Positions 16,815 to 25,495 of a stretch of DNA of 64,000 nucleotides are shown one piece after another. Position 1 is the first letter of the stretch; each line of letters opens with the position of its first letter. Source of the DNA: an uncultured Faecalibacterium sp. (GTDB lineage Bacteria > Bacillota > Clostridia > Oscillospirales > Ruminococcaceae); the NCBI GenBank assembly GCA_934503275.1, contig CAKSVD010000010.1, forward strand, positions 1 through 64,000, read 5' to 3'. Below the pieces are notes generated by a model, which did not search any database, was not told the origin of the DNA, and saw nothing but the letters and a program-made list of their open reading frames with translations. Position numbers and translations under genes: made by a program.

Positions 16815-17567
16815 TTACAGGTCGATCTGCAACTCCACCGGGCAATGGTCGGAGCCAAAGATCTCGTTGTGAATCTCGGCGGTGCGGATGCGGTCTGCAA
16901 TGCGCCGGGAAACGATAAAATAGTCGATGCGCCAGCCCGCGTTCTTTTCCCGCGCGTGGAAGCGGTAACTCCACCAGCTGTACTTCACCTCGTCCGGGTG
17001 CACCACCCGGAAGCTGTCCGCAAAACCCGCCGCCAGCAGTTCGGTCATCTTGGCGCGCTCCTGATCGGTAAAACCCGCGCTCATGCGGTTGGTCTTGGCG
17101 TTCTTGATATCCATCTCGGTGTGCGCCACGTTCAAATCGCCGCACAGGATCACCGGCTTTTTTGCGTCCAGCGCCAGCAGATACGCCCGGAAGGCGTCCT
17201 CCCACTCCATGCGGTAGTCCAGCCGCTTCAGCCCGTCCTGACTGTTGGGGGTATAGCAGTTCACCAGATAAAAGCCGGGGTATTCCAGCGTCAGCACCCG
17301 CCCCTCGTGGTCGTGCTGCTCCAGCCCGATGCCGGTGGTCACCGCCAGCGGTGCCGTTTTGCACCAGCAGGCCGTGCCGGAATAGCCCTTTTTCTCGGCC
17401 GAATAGGTGTATTCGGTGTAGCCCTCCGGCGCAAAATCCGCCTGTCCCGGCTGCATCTTGGTCTCCTGCACCGAGAAGATGTCCGCGTCCAGCGCGGCAA
17501 AACTCTCGGCAAAGCCGTGGGTCAGGCAGGCGCGCAGGCCGTTCACGTTCCAGCTGATCAGTTTCAT
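16815..17567 (-). CDS. xth: Exodeoxyribonuclease III (AP endonuclease)
   Basis: A 250-aa ExoIII/APE1-type nuclease. Conserved residues: SWNVNGLRA (Asn7), QETK (Glu35, metal ligand), CGDLNVAHTEMD (Asp/Asn pair) and SDHCPVEL with the catalytic histidine near the end. It cuts abasic sites in base-excision repair. The ATG follows AAGGAGAAAAGC, 15 bp after the MATE gene stop, so it is probably cotranscribed with the pump. Confidence 0.95.
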   Translation of the reverse strand: MKLISWNVNGLRACLTHGFAESFAALDADIFSVQETKMQPGQADFAPEGYTEYTYSAEKKGYSGTACWCKTAPLAVTTGIGLEQHDHEGRVLTLEYPGFYLVNCYTPNSQDGLKRLDYRMEWEDAFRAYLLALDAKKPVILCGDLNVAHTEMDIKNAKTNRMSAGFTDQERAKMTELLAAGFADSFRVVHPDEVKYSWWSYRFHAREKNAGWRIDYFIVSRRIADRIRTAEIHNEIFGSDHCPVELQIDL

Positions 17568-17582
17568 GCTTTTCTCCTTATG

Positions 17583-18959
17583 TTATGCCTGATATTTTGT
17601 TTTCCATGCGCCGCTGCGGAAACGCAGCACAAAGCAGGTCACGCGGCAGGTCCAGTCGATGACCATAGCCACCCACACACCCACAGCGCCCCAGCCCATG
17701 CGGACGCACAGCAGATAGCTGAAGCCCAGCCGCCAGCAGGCCATACTGAGGATGGACACCACCATAGTGAATTTCACATCGTTTGCCGCGCGCAGGGCGT
17801 TGGGCAGCACGAAGGACAGCGGCCAGAAGATGATGGCGCAGCCCGCATGGATGGTGACCAGCATGATGGCCAGTTCCATCGTCTCGCCGGAAAGGGCGTA
17901 GATGCCCACCAACTGCCGGAGGAACAGCAAGATCGCTCCGTTGGAAAGCCCCATTGTAATGTAAGCCCACAGCAGCAGCTTGCGGGTGTAGTAAACGGTC
18001 TGCTCGTGGTCGCCGGCACCGATGCAGCGCCCCACCACTGTGATCATGGCCAGACTGATGGCCTTACCCGGGATGACGCCCATACCGTCCAGATTGTTGG
18101 CCACGGCGTTGGCTGCGATCTGCACCGTGCCGAAGGTGGAGATCATGCTCACCACCAGAATGCGCCCGGCCTCGAACAGGCTGTTCTCAAAGGCCGAGGG
18201 GATGCCGATCCCCAGAATGCGCTTTGCCATGCCGCCGTCCAGCCGCAGGGTCTTGGGCACGGAAAGCACTGCATCCTCCCGGTAGCACTTGCGCAGGATC
18301 AGCGCCGCAGCCACTACGCGGGACACCACGCTGGGCCATGCTACGCCGTCCACTCCCATTTTGAGGCCGAAGATGCACACCGCGTTGCCCACGATGTTGA
18401 TAATGTTCATCAGAAAGCTGATCTGCATGGAGATCTTGGAATTGCCGATGCTGCGGAACAATGCCGCACCGCCGTTGTACAGCGCCAGAAACGGGTAGCT
18501 GAGGGCGATGATCTGCAAGTACTTCACGCCCGCGTCCAGCACGTCGGTATCAATAGAGCCGTAGAACAGTCGGATCATGGGGCGGGCCAGCACAAAGCAT
18601 ACCGCGCCGATCACCACGCCGGACAAGCCGCTGAGCAGCAGCAGCTGACCGGCGCTTTTGTCGGCGTTCCTGCGCTCTTTTGCGCCCAGATACTGGCTTA
18701 CCACCACCGCGCCGCCGGTTGCCAGCGCCGCAAACAGCACGATGATGAGGTTATTGATCATATCCACCAGACTGACGCCGGAGATGGCCGCCTCGCCGCA
18801 GCGGGACACCATCATGGTGTCGGCCATGCCCACCGTCACTTCCAGCAGCTGCTCCACCAGCAGCGGGACGGCCAGTATCAGCAGTTCCTTTTGGCTGAAC
18901 AGCGGCTCCCGCCCGCCGGTCAGTCTGTTTTTTTCATTGCCATGCAGTAGCTTTGTCAT
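17583..18959 (-). CDS. MATE-family efflux transporter
   Basis: A 458-aa twelve-helix transporter with the two homologous six-helix halves. Typical motifs are VPLLVEQLLEVTVGMADTMMVSR in helix 1 and VSQYLGAKERR after helix 2, with the matching ISLAMITVVGRCIGAGDHEQ in the second half. It exports cationic drugs or metabolites using Na+ or H+. I start at the ATG at 18959, which has GGGAGGGG 7 bp upstream; the frame reaches 19049 but adds a non-homologous Pro/Gly-rich stretch. First gene of the pump-xth operon. Confidence 0.9.
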   Translation of the reverse strand: MTKLLHGNEKNRLTGGREPLFSQKELLILAVPLLVEQLLEVTVGMADTMMVSRCGEAAISGVSLVDMINNLIIVLFAALATGGAVVVSQYLGAKERRNADKSAGQLLLLSGLSGVVIGAVCFVLARPMIRLFYGSIDTDVLDAGVKYLQIIALSYPFLALYNGGAALFRSIGNSKISMQISFLMNIINIVGNAVCIFGLKMGVDGVAWPSVVSRVVAAALILRKCYREDAVLSVPKTLRLDGGMAKRILGIGIPSAFENSLFEAGRILVVSMISTFGTVQIAANAVANNLDGMGVIPGKAISLAMITVVGRCIGAGDHEQTVYYTRKLLLWAYITMGLSNGAILLFLRQLVGIYALSGETMELAIMLVTIHAGCAIIFWPLSFVLPNALRAANDVKFTMVVSILSMACWRLGFSYLLCVRMGWGAVGVWVAMVIDWTCRVTCFVLRFRSGAWKTKYQA

Positions 18960-19049
18960 TCGGTTTTCCCCTCCCGGCGCCGGACGCTCTTCCGGTACGC
19001 CGCCGCTGCCCGGTGCGTGTATTTTTCCGGTTGCAGCAGATGTGTCCAT

Positions 19050-19455
19050 CTTAACACACCCCCGGCTGCTTGTAAAGCGGTGCAGCCCACATCACACAAA
19101 AATCAGCTTTCCAAGCCTATCTTCCATTGCCCGCCGGTTTTATAAAGGTATCCCTGCATGGTTTTCTTGCAAACTTCCCGTTTTTATGCTTGTTCGTCAG
19201 TTTGCTGGGAACTTTCAATAAAATTTGTGCGTTTCTACAAAAATGCGATTTCCCGCGTTATTTTGGGTAAAATTTTTAAAAAACCTCTTGCAATTTTTGT
19301 TCTGAAGTGGTATGTTGTATCCAACAAAAGCGAATCTTGGATACATCCACCTCTTGGAGCACCTTCTTCGGCTCCGTGCACGCCTTTGTTTTTACCTTGC
19401 TATTTTCTTCATTTACCTTCTTATCATTTACCCTGCCTGTCCCGCAAGGGACGAG
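19050..19455. other. Intergenic region with a possible small-RNA promoter on the plus strand
   Basis: No protein gene is supportable here. On the plus strand TTGCAA (19289-19294), a 17-bp spacer and TATGTT (19312-19317) form a plausible promoter. It is followed by an inverted repeat GTATCCAA (19317-19324) / TTGGATAC (19337-19344) and a GGAGC...GCTCC hairpin (about 19356-19374), then T-rich DNA. This could be a short non-coding RNA; no known family is recognised. Confidence 0.3.
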
Positions 19456-19492
19456 AAAAGCGATGACCCACCTGCACGGGTCATCGCTTTTT
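19456..19492. terminator. Bidirectional terminator after the AraC regulator gene
   Basis: AAAAGCGATGACCC / GGGTCATCGCTTTT, a 14-bp perfect stem with an 8-nt loop and T-runs on both strands. Confidence 0.9.
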
Positions 19493-19519
19493 CTTTTGCT
19501 CCGGACGTTCCGCCGCAGC

Positions 19520-20389
19520 CTAGCCCTGCTTATTTTTCCGGTAGTCCCGCGGAGTCATGCCAAAATGCGCCTTGAACACCCTGTTAAAATAGGAGAGGTT
19601 CTCAAACCCGCACCGGGAGGCGATGGTCAGCACGGTCTCGTCGGTAGTCTGCAGCGCCTCGGCGGCGGTATTCAGCCGGTATTCGTTCAGAAAGTTCACA
19701 AAGCTTTGCCCGGTCATCTGCCGGAACCAGCGCATAAAATGGCTGGCACTGAAGGAGCAGACCCCAGCGGCATCGGCCACCCGGAGCGGCTCGACATAAT
19801 GGGCAGAAAGCCATTGCAGCACGGTTTTCAGCCGCTGGGTGTCGGCGGTTTCAGCGGGAAGCTGCTGCCTGCCCTGTGCAATGAGCAGGGCAAGAAACCG
19901 CAGCAGCGCCCCCTTGACCAGCAGCTCGTAGCCGGGGCGCTTTGCGCGGTTGGCATCCTCCAGTTCCCGCAGACAGGCGGCGGCTTGCAGATAGCATAAA
20001 TCGTTCGTGGTCAGCCGCGCGGGCAGCAGCAAACGCCCGCTTTGAAGCGGCAGCAGATATTTTTCAGCGCAAAGGTCCTCTGCACCGCCCAGAAGTTCCG
20101 GCTCAAAGATGATATTTTCATATTCCATGCGCTGCCCCTCTGCCTGCCGCAGCGCGTGGAGCGTGCCCGGTGCAAAGAGGAAGATATCTCCCCGATAAGC
20201 CGGATAGGTCACAGTGCCCACCTGTACCAGCCCCATACCCTGCTTGACAAAGACCAGTTCCATGCTCTCGTGCCAGTGGAGCGCCACCTGCTGAAAGTCC
20301 CCCGGAATGGTGCAGGGGTACAGGTTGAACGGAAAGCGCACGGCACCGTGCTGCTTTGTCTCCTGCAAAGAAGCCTGATTTTGCATCAT
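19520..20389 (-). CDS. AraC-family transcriptional regulator
   Basis: A 289-aa regulator. The N-terminal half is a cupin-like sensor (ALHWHESMELVFVKQGMGLV...RGDIFLFAPGTLHAL), and the last ~100 residues hold the double HTH ending in the AraC signature IASRCGFENLSYFNRVFKAHFGMTPRDYR. It binds a small ligand, probably a sugar. It is divergent from glgP with 171 bp between, so it may control glycogen phosphorylase. The start is one of two tandem ATGs (20389 or 20386) after GGGAGGTG; a TTG at 20401 is in frame but would contain the ribosome site. Confidence 0.9.
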   Translation of the reverse strand: MMQNQASLQETKQHGAVRFPFNLYPCTIPGDFQQVALHWHESMELVFVKQGMGLVQVGTVTYPAYRGDIFLFAPGTLHALRQAEGQRMEYENIIFEPELLGGAEDLCAEKYLLPLQSGRLLLPARLTTNDLCYLQAAACLRELEDANRAKRPGYELLVKGALLRFLALLIAQGRQQLPAETADTQRLKTVLQWLSAHYVEPLRVADAAGVCSFSASHFMRWFRQMTGQSFVNFLNEYRLNTAAEALQTTDETVLTIASRCGFENLSYFNRVFKAHFGMTPRDYRKNKQG

Positions 20390-20408
20390 CTCACCTCCCA
20401 ATGATAGG

Positions 20409-20438
20409 ATTGTACCATAGTTTGCACTTTTTAGGCAA
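20409..20438 (-). promoter_or_regulatory. Promoter of the AraC regulator
   Basis: Minus strand TTGCCT (20433-20438), 18-bp spacer, TACAAT (20409-20414), 20 bp before the start codon. Confidence 0.7.
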
Positions 20439-20498
20439 GATTTTGATCGTTCTATGTGGTATATCTTGAAGTACAGATGTCAAACCTGTTTTCCGCAA

Positions 20499-20551
20499 GG
20501 TGTATCTGAAAACAAAGAAATAGACTGGATTTTCGACGTTTCCGATACACC
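20499..20551 (+). promoter_or_regulatory. Stem-loop in the glgP 5' leader
   Basis: GGTGTATC (20499-20506) and GATACACC (20544-20551) are exact reverse complements with a 37-nt A/T-rich loop, ending just before the AGGAGG site of glgP. No matching riboswitch family is recognised. Confidence 0.4.
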
Positions 20552-20572
20552 CTAGCAAAGGAGGATGCTTTT

Positions 20573-22834
20573 ATGAGCCTTACCGAAACGTTACAGAGTA
20601 TCACCGGCAAGCTGCTGGCAGACTGCACCAATCAGGAACTGTATCTGGCATTGCTGGAACTGGTACGGCAGAAGAGCGCCGACCGTGTGCAGCCGGTCAC
20701 CGGGCGCAAGCTGTACTATATCAGCGCCGAATTTCTTATTGGCAAGCTGCTGTCCAACAACCTCATCAATCTGGGACTGTACGATGAAGCCCGGTCTGCG
20801 CTGGCTGCTGCCGGAAAAAGCCTTTCCGATATTGAAGAGGTAGAGCCGGAGCCCTCTCTGGGCAATGGCGGCTTGGGGCGTCTGGCTGCCTGCTTCCTCG
20901 ACTCTCTCGCAACGCTGAATCTGCCCGGCGACGGCGTGGGTCTGCGGTACCATTTCGGCCTGTTCCATCAGTCCTTTGAGGACGGCGTGCAGAACGAAAA
21001 GCCCGACCCGTGGCTCACCGCCCACAGCTGGGCGGAAAAGACCGACACCACCTACCCGGTGGAATTGGCGGGCAAGGAGTACACCGCCCGGCTGTACAAG
21101 CTGGCGGTCACCGGCTACGAAGGACGCACCAACACCCTGAACCTGTTCGATCTGGACACCATCGATGAGAGCATCGTCCATGACGGCATCGCCTTTGACA
21201 AGACCGCTATTGATAAAAACCTGACCCTCTTCCTCTACCCGGACGATTCCGACGAGGCGGGCCGCCGTCTGCGGGTGTACCAGCAGTACCTGATGGTCTC
21301 CGCCGGGGCACAACTCATTCTGGCCGAGTGCGCCGCCCGGGGCTGCAACTTCCATGATCTGGCAGATTACGCCGCTATCCAGATCAACGACACCCACCCC
21401 AGCATGGTCATCCCGGAGCTCATCCGTCTGCTGGGCGCGCGCGGCATCGAGTTCGAAGAGGCCGTGGAGATCGTCACCAAGACCTGCGCCTACACCAACC
21501 ACACCATTCTGGCCGAGGCGCTGGAAAAGTGGCCCCGTACCTATCTGGACGCCGTGGTGCCGCAGCTGATGCCCATCATTGAAAAGCTGGATGCGCTGGC
21601 ACGCACCCGCACCGAGGACGAGAGCCTTGCCATCATCGACAAGGACGACCGGGTGCACATGGCGCACATGGACATCCACTTCACCCACTCCACCAACGGC
21701 GTGGCAGCGCTGCACACCGAGATCTTGAAAAACTCCGAGCTGCACGGCTTCTACGAACTATACCCGGAAAAGTTCAACAATAAGACCAACGGCATCACCT
21801 TCCGCCGTTGGCTGCTGGAGTGCGACCCGCGCCTGACCGCCACGCTGGAAAAACACATCGGCTCCGGCTTCCGCAAGGACGCTACTGAGTTGGAAAAGCT
21901 GCTGGCCTTTGCCGAGGACGAGACGGTGCTGAACGAGTTGACCGCCGTGAAAAAGGCCAACAAGGAAGCGCTGGCCGATTGGCTGCTGCGTACCCAGAAG
22001 GTGCGCGTGAACACCAACGCCGTGTTCGATATCCAGTCCAAGCGCCTGCACGAGTATAAGCGCCAGCAGCTGAATCTGCTGTACCTCATCCATCAGTACT
22101 ACGAGATCAAGGCAGGGCATCTGCCCGCTGCTCCGCTGGTGAGCATTTTCGGCGCAAAGGCCGCGCCGGCCTACACCATTGCAAAGGACATCATCCATGC
22201 GCTGCTGACCCTCTCCAAGGTCATCGCCGCAGACCCGGAGGTGTCCAAGTGGCTGCAGGTGGTGTTTGTGGAGAATTACAACGTCACCGCCGCCGAAAAA
22301 CTGATCCCGGCCTGCGACCTGTCCGAGCAGATCAGCCTTGCCTCCAAGGAGGCCTCCGGCACCGGCAACATGAAGTTTATGCTGAACGGTGCGCTGACGC
22401 TGGGCACCATGGACGGTGCCAACGTGGAGATCAGCCAGCAGGTGGGTGAGGAGAACATCTATATCTTCGGCCAGACCTCCGATCAGGTCATCCACCGCTA
22501 CGCCGTGGGCGATTACGACCCCGCCCAGTGGGTGGAGGGCGATGCCAACATCCGCCGCGCCATCAGCTTCCTCACCGGCCCGGAAATGCTGGCCGCCGGC
22601 CACGCCGAAAACCTGACCCGCCTGCATGATGAGTTGATCCATAAAGACTGGTTCCAGACCCTGCCGGACTTTAACGCCTACGTTGTGCGCAAGGGACAGG
22701 CCCTCAGCGATTACGCCTGCGACCCCATGGGCTGGCGGCGCAAGTGCCTTGTAAACATTGCCAAGGCGGGGATGTTCTCCTCTGACCGCACCATTGCCGA
22801 GTATAACCGCGACATCTGGCATCTGGGCAAATAA
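20573..22834 (+). CDS. glgP: Glycogen/alpha-glucan phosphorylase
   Basis: A 753-aa GT35 enzyme. Landmarks: [23 protein letters not shown], the active-site [14 protein letters not shown] segment, and the pyridoxal-phosphate site [28 protein letters not shown] with Schiff-base Lys601. It releases glucose-1-phosphate from glycogen or maltodextrins. It is shorter than the usual ~800 residues, mainly at the N-terminus, where the allosteric region of other phosphorylases lies. The ATG has AGGAGG 8 bp upstream. It is a single-gene unit divergent from an AraC regulator. Confidence 0.96.
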   Translation: MSLTETLQSITGKLLADCTNQELYLALLELVRQKSADRVQPVTGRKLYYISAEFLIGKLLSNNLINLGLYDEARSALAAAGKSLSDIEEVEPEPSLGNGGLGRLAACFLDSLATLNLPGDGVGLRYHFGLFHQSFEDGVQNEKPDPWLTAHSWAEKTDTTYPVELAGKEYTARLYKLAVTGYEGRTNTLNLFDLDTIDESIVHDGIAFDKTAIDKNLTLFLYPDDSDEAGRRLRVYQQYLMVSAGAQLILAECAARGCNFHDLADYAAIQINDTHPSMVIPELIRLLGARGIEFEEAVEIVTKTCAYTNHTILAEALEKWPRTYLDAVVPQLMPIIEKLDALARTRTEDESLAIIDKDDRVHMAHMDIHFTHSTNGVAALHTEILKNSELHGFYELYPEKFNNKTNGITFRRWLLECDPRLTATLEKHIGSGFRKDATELEKLLAFAEDETVLNELTAVKKANKEALADWLLRTQKVRVNTNAVFDIQSKRLHEYKRQQLNLLYLIHQYYEIKAGHLPAAPLVSIFGAKAAPAYTIAKDIIHALLTLSKVIAADPEVSKWLQVVFVENYNVTAAEKLIPACDLSEQISLASKEASGTGNMKFMLNGALTLGTMDGANVEISQQVGEENIYIFGQTSDQVIHRYAVGDYDPAQWVEGDANIRRAISFLTGPEMLAAGHAENLTRLHDELIHKDWFQTLPDFNAYVVRKGQALSDYACDPMGWRRKCLVNIAKAGMFSSDRTIAEYNRDIWHLGK

Positions 22835-22873
22835 TCGTTTTAAACCTGCGTTTCTCCTTCATTTTCTCATAGG

Positions 22874-22908
22874 CTGCTGCACGCTTCATTGCTGTGCGGC
22901 AGTTTTTT
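22874..22908 (+). terminator. Terminator of glgP
   Basis: CTGCTGCAC / GTGCGGCAG stem (one G-T wobble) followed by TTTTTT on the plus strand. Confidence 0.8.
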
Positions 22909-22931
22909 ATTTGGGCGGAGCATAAAAACAA

Positions 22932-22972
22932 AAGATCCGAACCCTTCTCCTATCGAGAAAAGTTCGGATCTT
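22932..22972 (-). terminator. Terminator of tRNA-Leu
   Basis: AAGATCCGAAC / GTTCGGATCTT stem followed on the minus strand by TTTGTTTTT, 8 bp past the tRNA CCA end. Confidence 0.85.
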
Positions 22973-22979
22973 CATTGTT

Positions 22980-23066
22980 TGGTGCGGATAAGAGGACTTG
23001 AACCTCCACCGAGTTGCCCCGATTAGAACCTGAATCTAACGCGTCTGCCAATTCCGCCATATCCGC
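22980..23066 (-). tRNA. tRNA-Leu (anticodon CAG)
   Basis: An 87-nt class II tRNA with encoded CCA. The acceptor GCGGATA pairs with TATCCGC; the anticodon stem TTAGA/TCTAA holds loop TTCAGGT with anticodon CAG. A long variable arm (ATCGGGGCAACTCGGT) and T-arm GGTTCAAGTCC are present. It reads CUG codons, the commonest leucine codon in these genes. Confidence 0.96.
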
Positions 23067-23110
23067 ATATTCTGTTGTGTTCCTGCGCCGTAGCGCCGGG
23101 AACGATAGTT

Positions 23111-23138
23111 ATTATACCAGATGCAGCAAAATTGTCAA
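23111..23138 (-). promoter_or_regulatory. Consensus promoter of tRNA-Leu
   Basis: Minus strand TTGACA (23133-23138), 16-bp spacer, TATAAT (23111-23116): both boxes match the sigma-A consensus exactly. Confidence 0.88.
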
Positions 23139-23311
23139 GCACTTTTTTGAAAAACTTTTTACCTTTTCAGAAATAATCATACTTTCGTAAAAAAGGCTGC
23201 CGCAGGCTGTGGTTCTGGTCAACATGGTGTCCCACCGGGCACCCTGTAAGCGTTTTGCGGCGTTTGCAGACGCTTTGCGTTGTATCGCGTGTGCTGTGCA
23301 CCGTTTTAGGT

Positions 23312-23340
23312 TTGACAGGGTTTTCGCGGCGATGTAGAAT
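23312..23340 (+). promoter_or_regulatory. Promoter of the threonine aldolase gene
   Basis: TTGACA (23312-23317), 17-bp spacer, TAGAAT (23335-23340), 48 bp before the ATG. Confidence 0.82.
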
Positions 23341-23388
23341 AGAGGTATTGTTTTCTTATAAAATAATATATAGAGGAGCGTTTTTGCC

Positions 23389-24411
23389 ATGCTGTATTTT
23401 GAAAACGACTACTGCGAGGGTGCACATCCCGCCATTTTGCAAAAGCTGACCGAGACCAACTTTGAAAAGGTCTCCGGCTACGGCACCGACCCCTACTGCG
23501 CCAGCGCCCGGGAGAAGATCCGCGCCGCCTGCGCCTGTCCGGAGGCCGATGTGCAGTTTATCTCCGGCGGCACCCAGAGCAACGCTATCGTCATCGCATC
23601 CATGCTGCAGCGGTGGCAGGGCGTGGTGGCTGCTGCCACCGGTCATGTGGCCGGGCACGAGGCAGGTGCCATCGAGTACACCGGCCACAAGGTCATCACC
23701 CTGCCGCAGCACAACGGCAAGCTGGACGCTACCGAACTGCGGGCGCTGGTGGCTACCTTCTACGCCGATGACAACCACGACCACATGGTATTCCCCGGCA
23801 TGGTGTACATTTCTCACCCCACCGAGTACGGCACCCTGTACACCAAGGCCGAACTGGAAGCCCTGCACGCCGTGTGTCAGGAGTATAAGATGCCTCTGTT
23901 CCTCGATGGTGCACGGCTGGGCTACGGTCTGGCTGCCGAGGGCACGGACGTGACGCTGGCCGACCTTGCCCGGCTGACCGATGTGTTCTATATCGGCGGC
24001 ACCAAGGTGGGTGCGCTGTGCGGCGAGGCTGTGGTGTTCCCCCACGGTGCACCGGCGCACTTTATGACTATGGTCAAGCAGCAGGGCGCACTGCTGGCAA
24101 AGGGGCGGCTGCTGGGCATCCAGTTCGACGTGCTGTTCACCGATGACCTGTATTTTTCCATCAGCAAAAACGCCATTGCCACCGCCAACCGCCTGAAGGC
24201 CGGTTTTGCGGCAAAGGGCTACCGCTTCTTTATGGACTCCCCCACCAACCAGATCTTCCTTGTGCTGGAAAACGCCCAGCTGGCTGCGCTGGAAGGCAAG
24301 GCAAAGTTCAGCTTCTGGGAAAAGTTCGACGATGCCCACACCGTGGTGCGCATCGCCACCAGCTGGGCTACCCGCATGGACGAGGTGGAAGCGCTGATCG
24401 ACCTGATGTGA
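23389..24411 (+). CDS. Low-specificity L-threonine aldolase-type PLP enzyme
   Basis: A 340-aa fold type I PLP enzyme of the beta-eliminating-lyase/threonine aldolase family. It opens MLYFENDYCEGAHPAIL; FISGGTQSNAIV binds the cofactor phosphate; FLDGARLGYG has the Asp/Arg of the family, and YIGGTKVGAL holds the Schiff-base Lys206. It would split L-threonine or L-allo-threonine into glycine and acetaldehyde. Related enzymes act on other beta-hydroxy amino acids, so substrate is not certain. Monocistronic: own promoter and terminator. Confidence 0.88.
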   Translation: MLYFENDYCEGAHPAILQKLTETNFEKVSGYGTDPYCASAREKIRAACACPEADVQFISGGTQSNAIVIASMLQRWQGVVAAATGHVAGHEAGAIEYTGHKVITLPQHNGKLDATELRALVATFYADDNHDHMVFPGMVYISHPTEYGTLYTKAELEALHAVCQEYKMPLFLDGARLGYGLAAEGTDVTLADLARLTDVFYIGGTKVGALCGEAVVFPHGAPAHFMTMVKQQGALLAKGRLLGIQFDVLFTDDLYFSISKNAIATANRLKAGFAAKGYRFFMDSPTNQIFLVLENAQLAALEGKAKFSFWEKFDDAHTVVRIATSWATRMDEVEALIDLM

Positions 24412-24430
24412 TCCAATCATTATAAATCAA

Positions 24431-24471
24431 GAGGCTCAGAGGCGCCTGCGGGCGTTTCTGAGCCTCTTTTT
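24431..24471. terminator. Terminator after the threonine aldolase gene (bidirectional)
   Basis: GAGGCTCAGA / TCTGAGCCTC stem followed by TTTTT on the plus strand. The next gene, on the minus strand, ends at 24470, so the hairpin serves both. Confidence 0.85.
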
Positions 24472-25495
24472 ATCGTTCTTCTGTGTTCCACGGCTGCGGG
24501 GTGCTTTCCACCGGCTGGCCGGGGGCGGCAAGGGCGCGTTCCATCAGCAAAGCAAGGTAGGCATCCTGCAAAGCGTCTGCCAGCGGATACACCTCCGCCC
24601 CGCCGGCAAGATAGCCCTGCATCCTATCCAGAAAACAGGCGATAGCGGTCTCGTCCTCGTTAAGCCCTGCCTGCGCAGCGGCAGCTGCCAGCGGGTCGGG
24701 CAGCAGGGTCAGTTGACGGCACACCGGCTCCCCGGCGGCATCCAGACAGCGCAGGGTATCATCGAACACCTCGCCCCGCTCTCCCTGCACACTGGTGTGG
24801 GTGCTGCGCAGATAGGAGTGGTACTGCACGCCGTTAAAATCCAGAAACGCCGTGCTGCCGCCCGCAAATTCCAGCGTGTGCTGCTGCAGGGTCTTTTCCA
24901 CCAATGCGCCGTTATGCACCGCGCCCCAGCGGGAATCCGTTTCGATGATCTTTTCCGTCCAGCTGCGTCCGGTCACCCGCACCGGCTGCTGCCCGGCGTT
25001 CAGGAACTGCCGCGCCAGACTGACCGCGTGATAGCCGTGCGCTACCGACAGCCGGGCGAACTGCGGCGTGCCCAGTGCGCCGCTGCGCACCGCCGCCAGC
25101 CGCTTTGCCAGCGTGGGGTACAGCCAGTACTGCTCCGCCACCTGCAGTTTTGCGCCCTGCCGGTGCAGCTGCCAGAGGGCGCGCAAGGCATCCTCGTCCA
25201 GCGCCGCCGGGGTCTCGCACAGCACGGCAAAGCCCCGGGCAAGCCATTCGGTGCTGACGGCGGCGATGGACGCCTTATTCACCGCCACCACCACAAGATC
25301 CGGGTGCAGGGCAGCGCACTGCTCCGCCGAGGTGCTTACCGGCACGCCGTACTCCCGGTGCATTTTTTCGGCCTTTTCCTCGGTGCGGCAAAGCATGGCG
25401 CACAGCTCGAACCGCTCCGGCAGCGCCTGCGCGATGCGCCAGTAAAACAGCGACCGCCAGCCGGAGCCTACCACAACAAACCGCAGCTTAGCCAT
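24470..25495 (-). CDS. Gfo/Idh/MocA-family oxidoreductase (second of two)
   Basis: A 341-aa NAD(P)-dependent dehydrogenase-like protein. The N-terminal Rossmann motif is KLRFVVVGSGWRSLFYWRI; the usual GxGxxG is altered to GSGWRS. LCETPAALDEDALRAL occupies the position of the EKP catalytic-lysine motif (normally EKP), with Lys replaced by Thr here. Loss of that lysine suggests a changed or lost redox activity. The start at 25495 overlaps the upstream Gfo/Idh/MocA gene by 8 bp and has GGAGGA upstream; the frame runs further but only inside that gene. The two probably act on the same sugar or form a complex. Confidence 0.82.
   Translation of the reverse strand: MAKLRFVVVGSGWRSLFYWRIAQALPERFELCAMLCRTEEKAEKMHREYGVPVSTSAEQCAALHPDLVVVAVNKASIAAVSTEWLARGFAVLCETPAALDEDALRALWQLHRQGAKLQVAEQYWLYPTLAKRLAAVRSGALGTPQFARLSVAHGYHAVSLARQFLNAGQQPVRVTGRSWTEKIIETDSRWGAVHNGALVEKTLQQHTLEFAGGSTAFLDFNGVQYHSYLRSTHTSVQGERGEVFDDTLRCLDAAGEPVCRQLTLLPDPLAAAAAQAGLNEDETAIACFLDRMQGYLAGGAEVYPLADALQDAYLALLMERALAAPGQPVESTPQPWNTEER

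Noticed and set aside
16845..18950. Plus-strand open frame of about 700 codons
   Set aside because: Antisense shadow of the exonuclease III and MATE genes.
19307..19999. Plus-strand frame of 230 codons through the terminator after the AraC gene
   Set aside because: Runs antisense through the regulator gene and a strong terminator.
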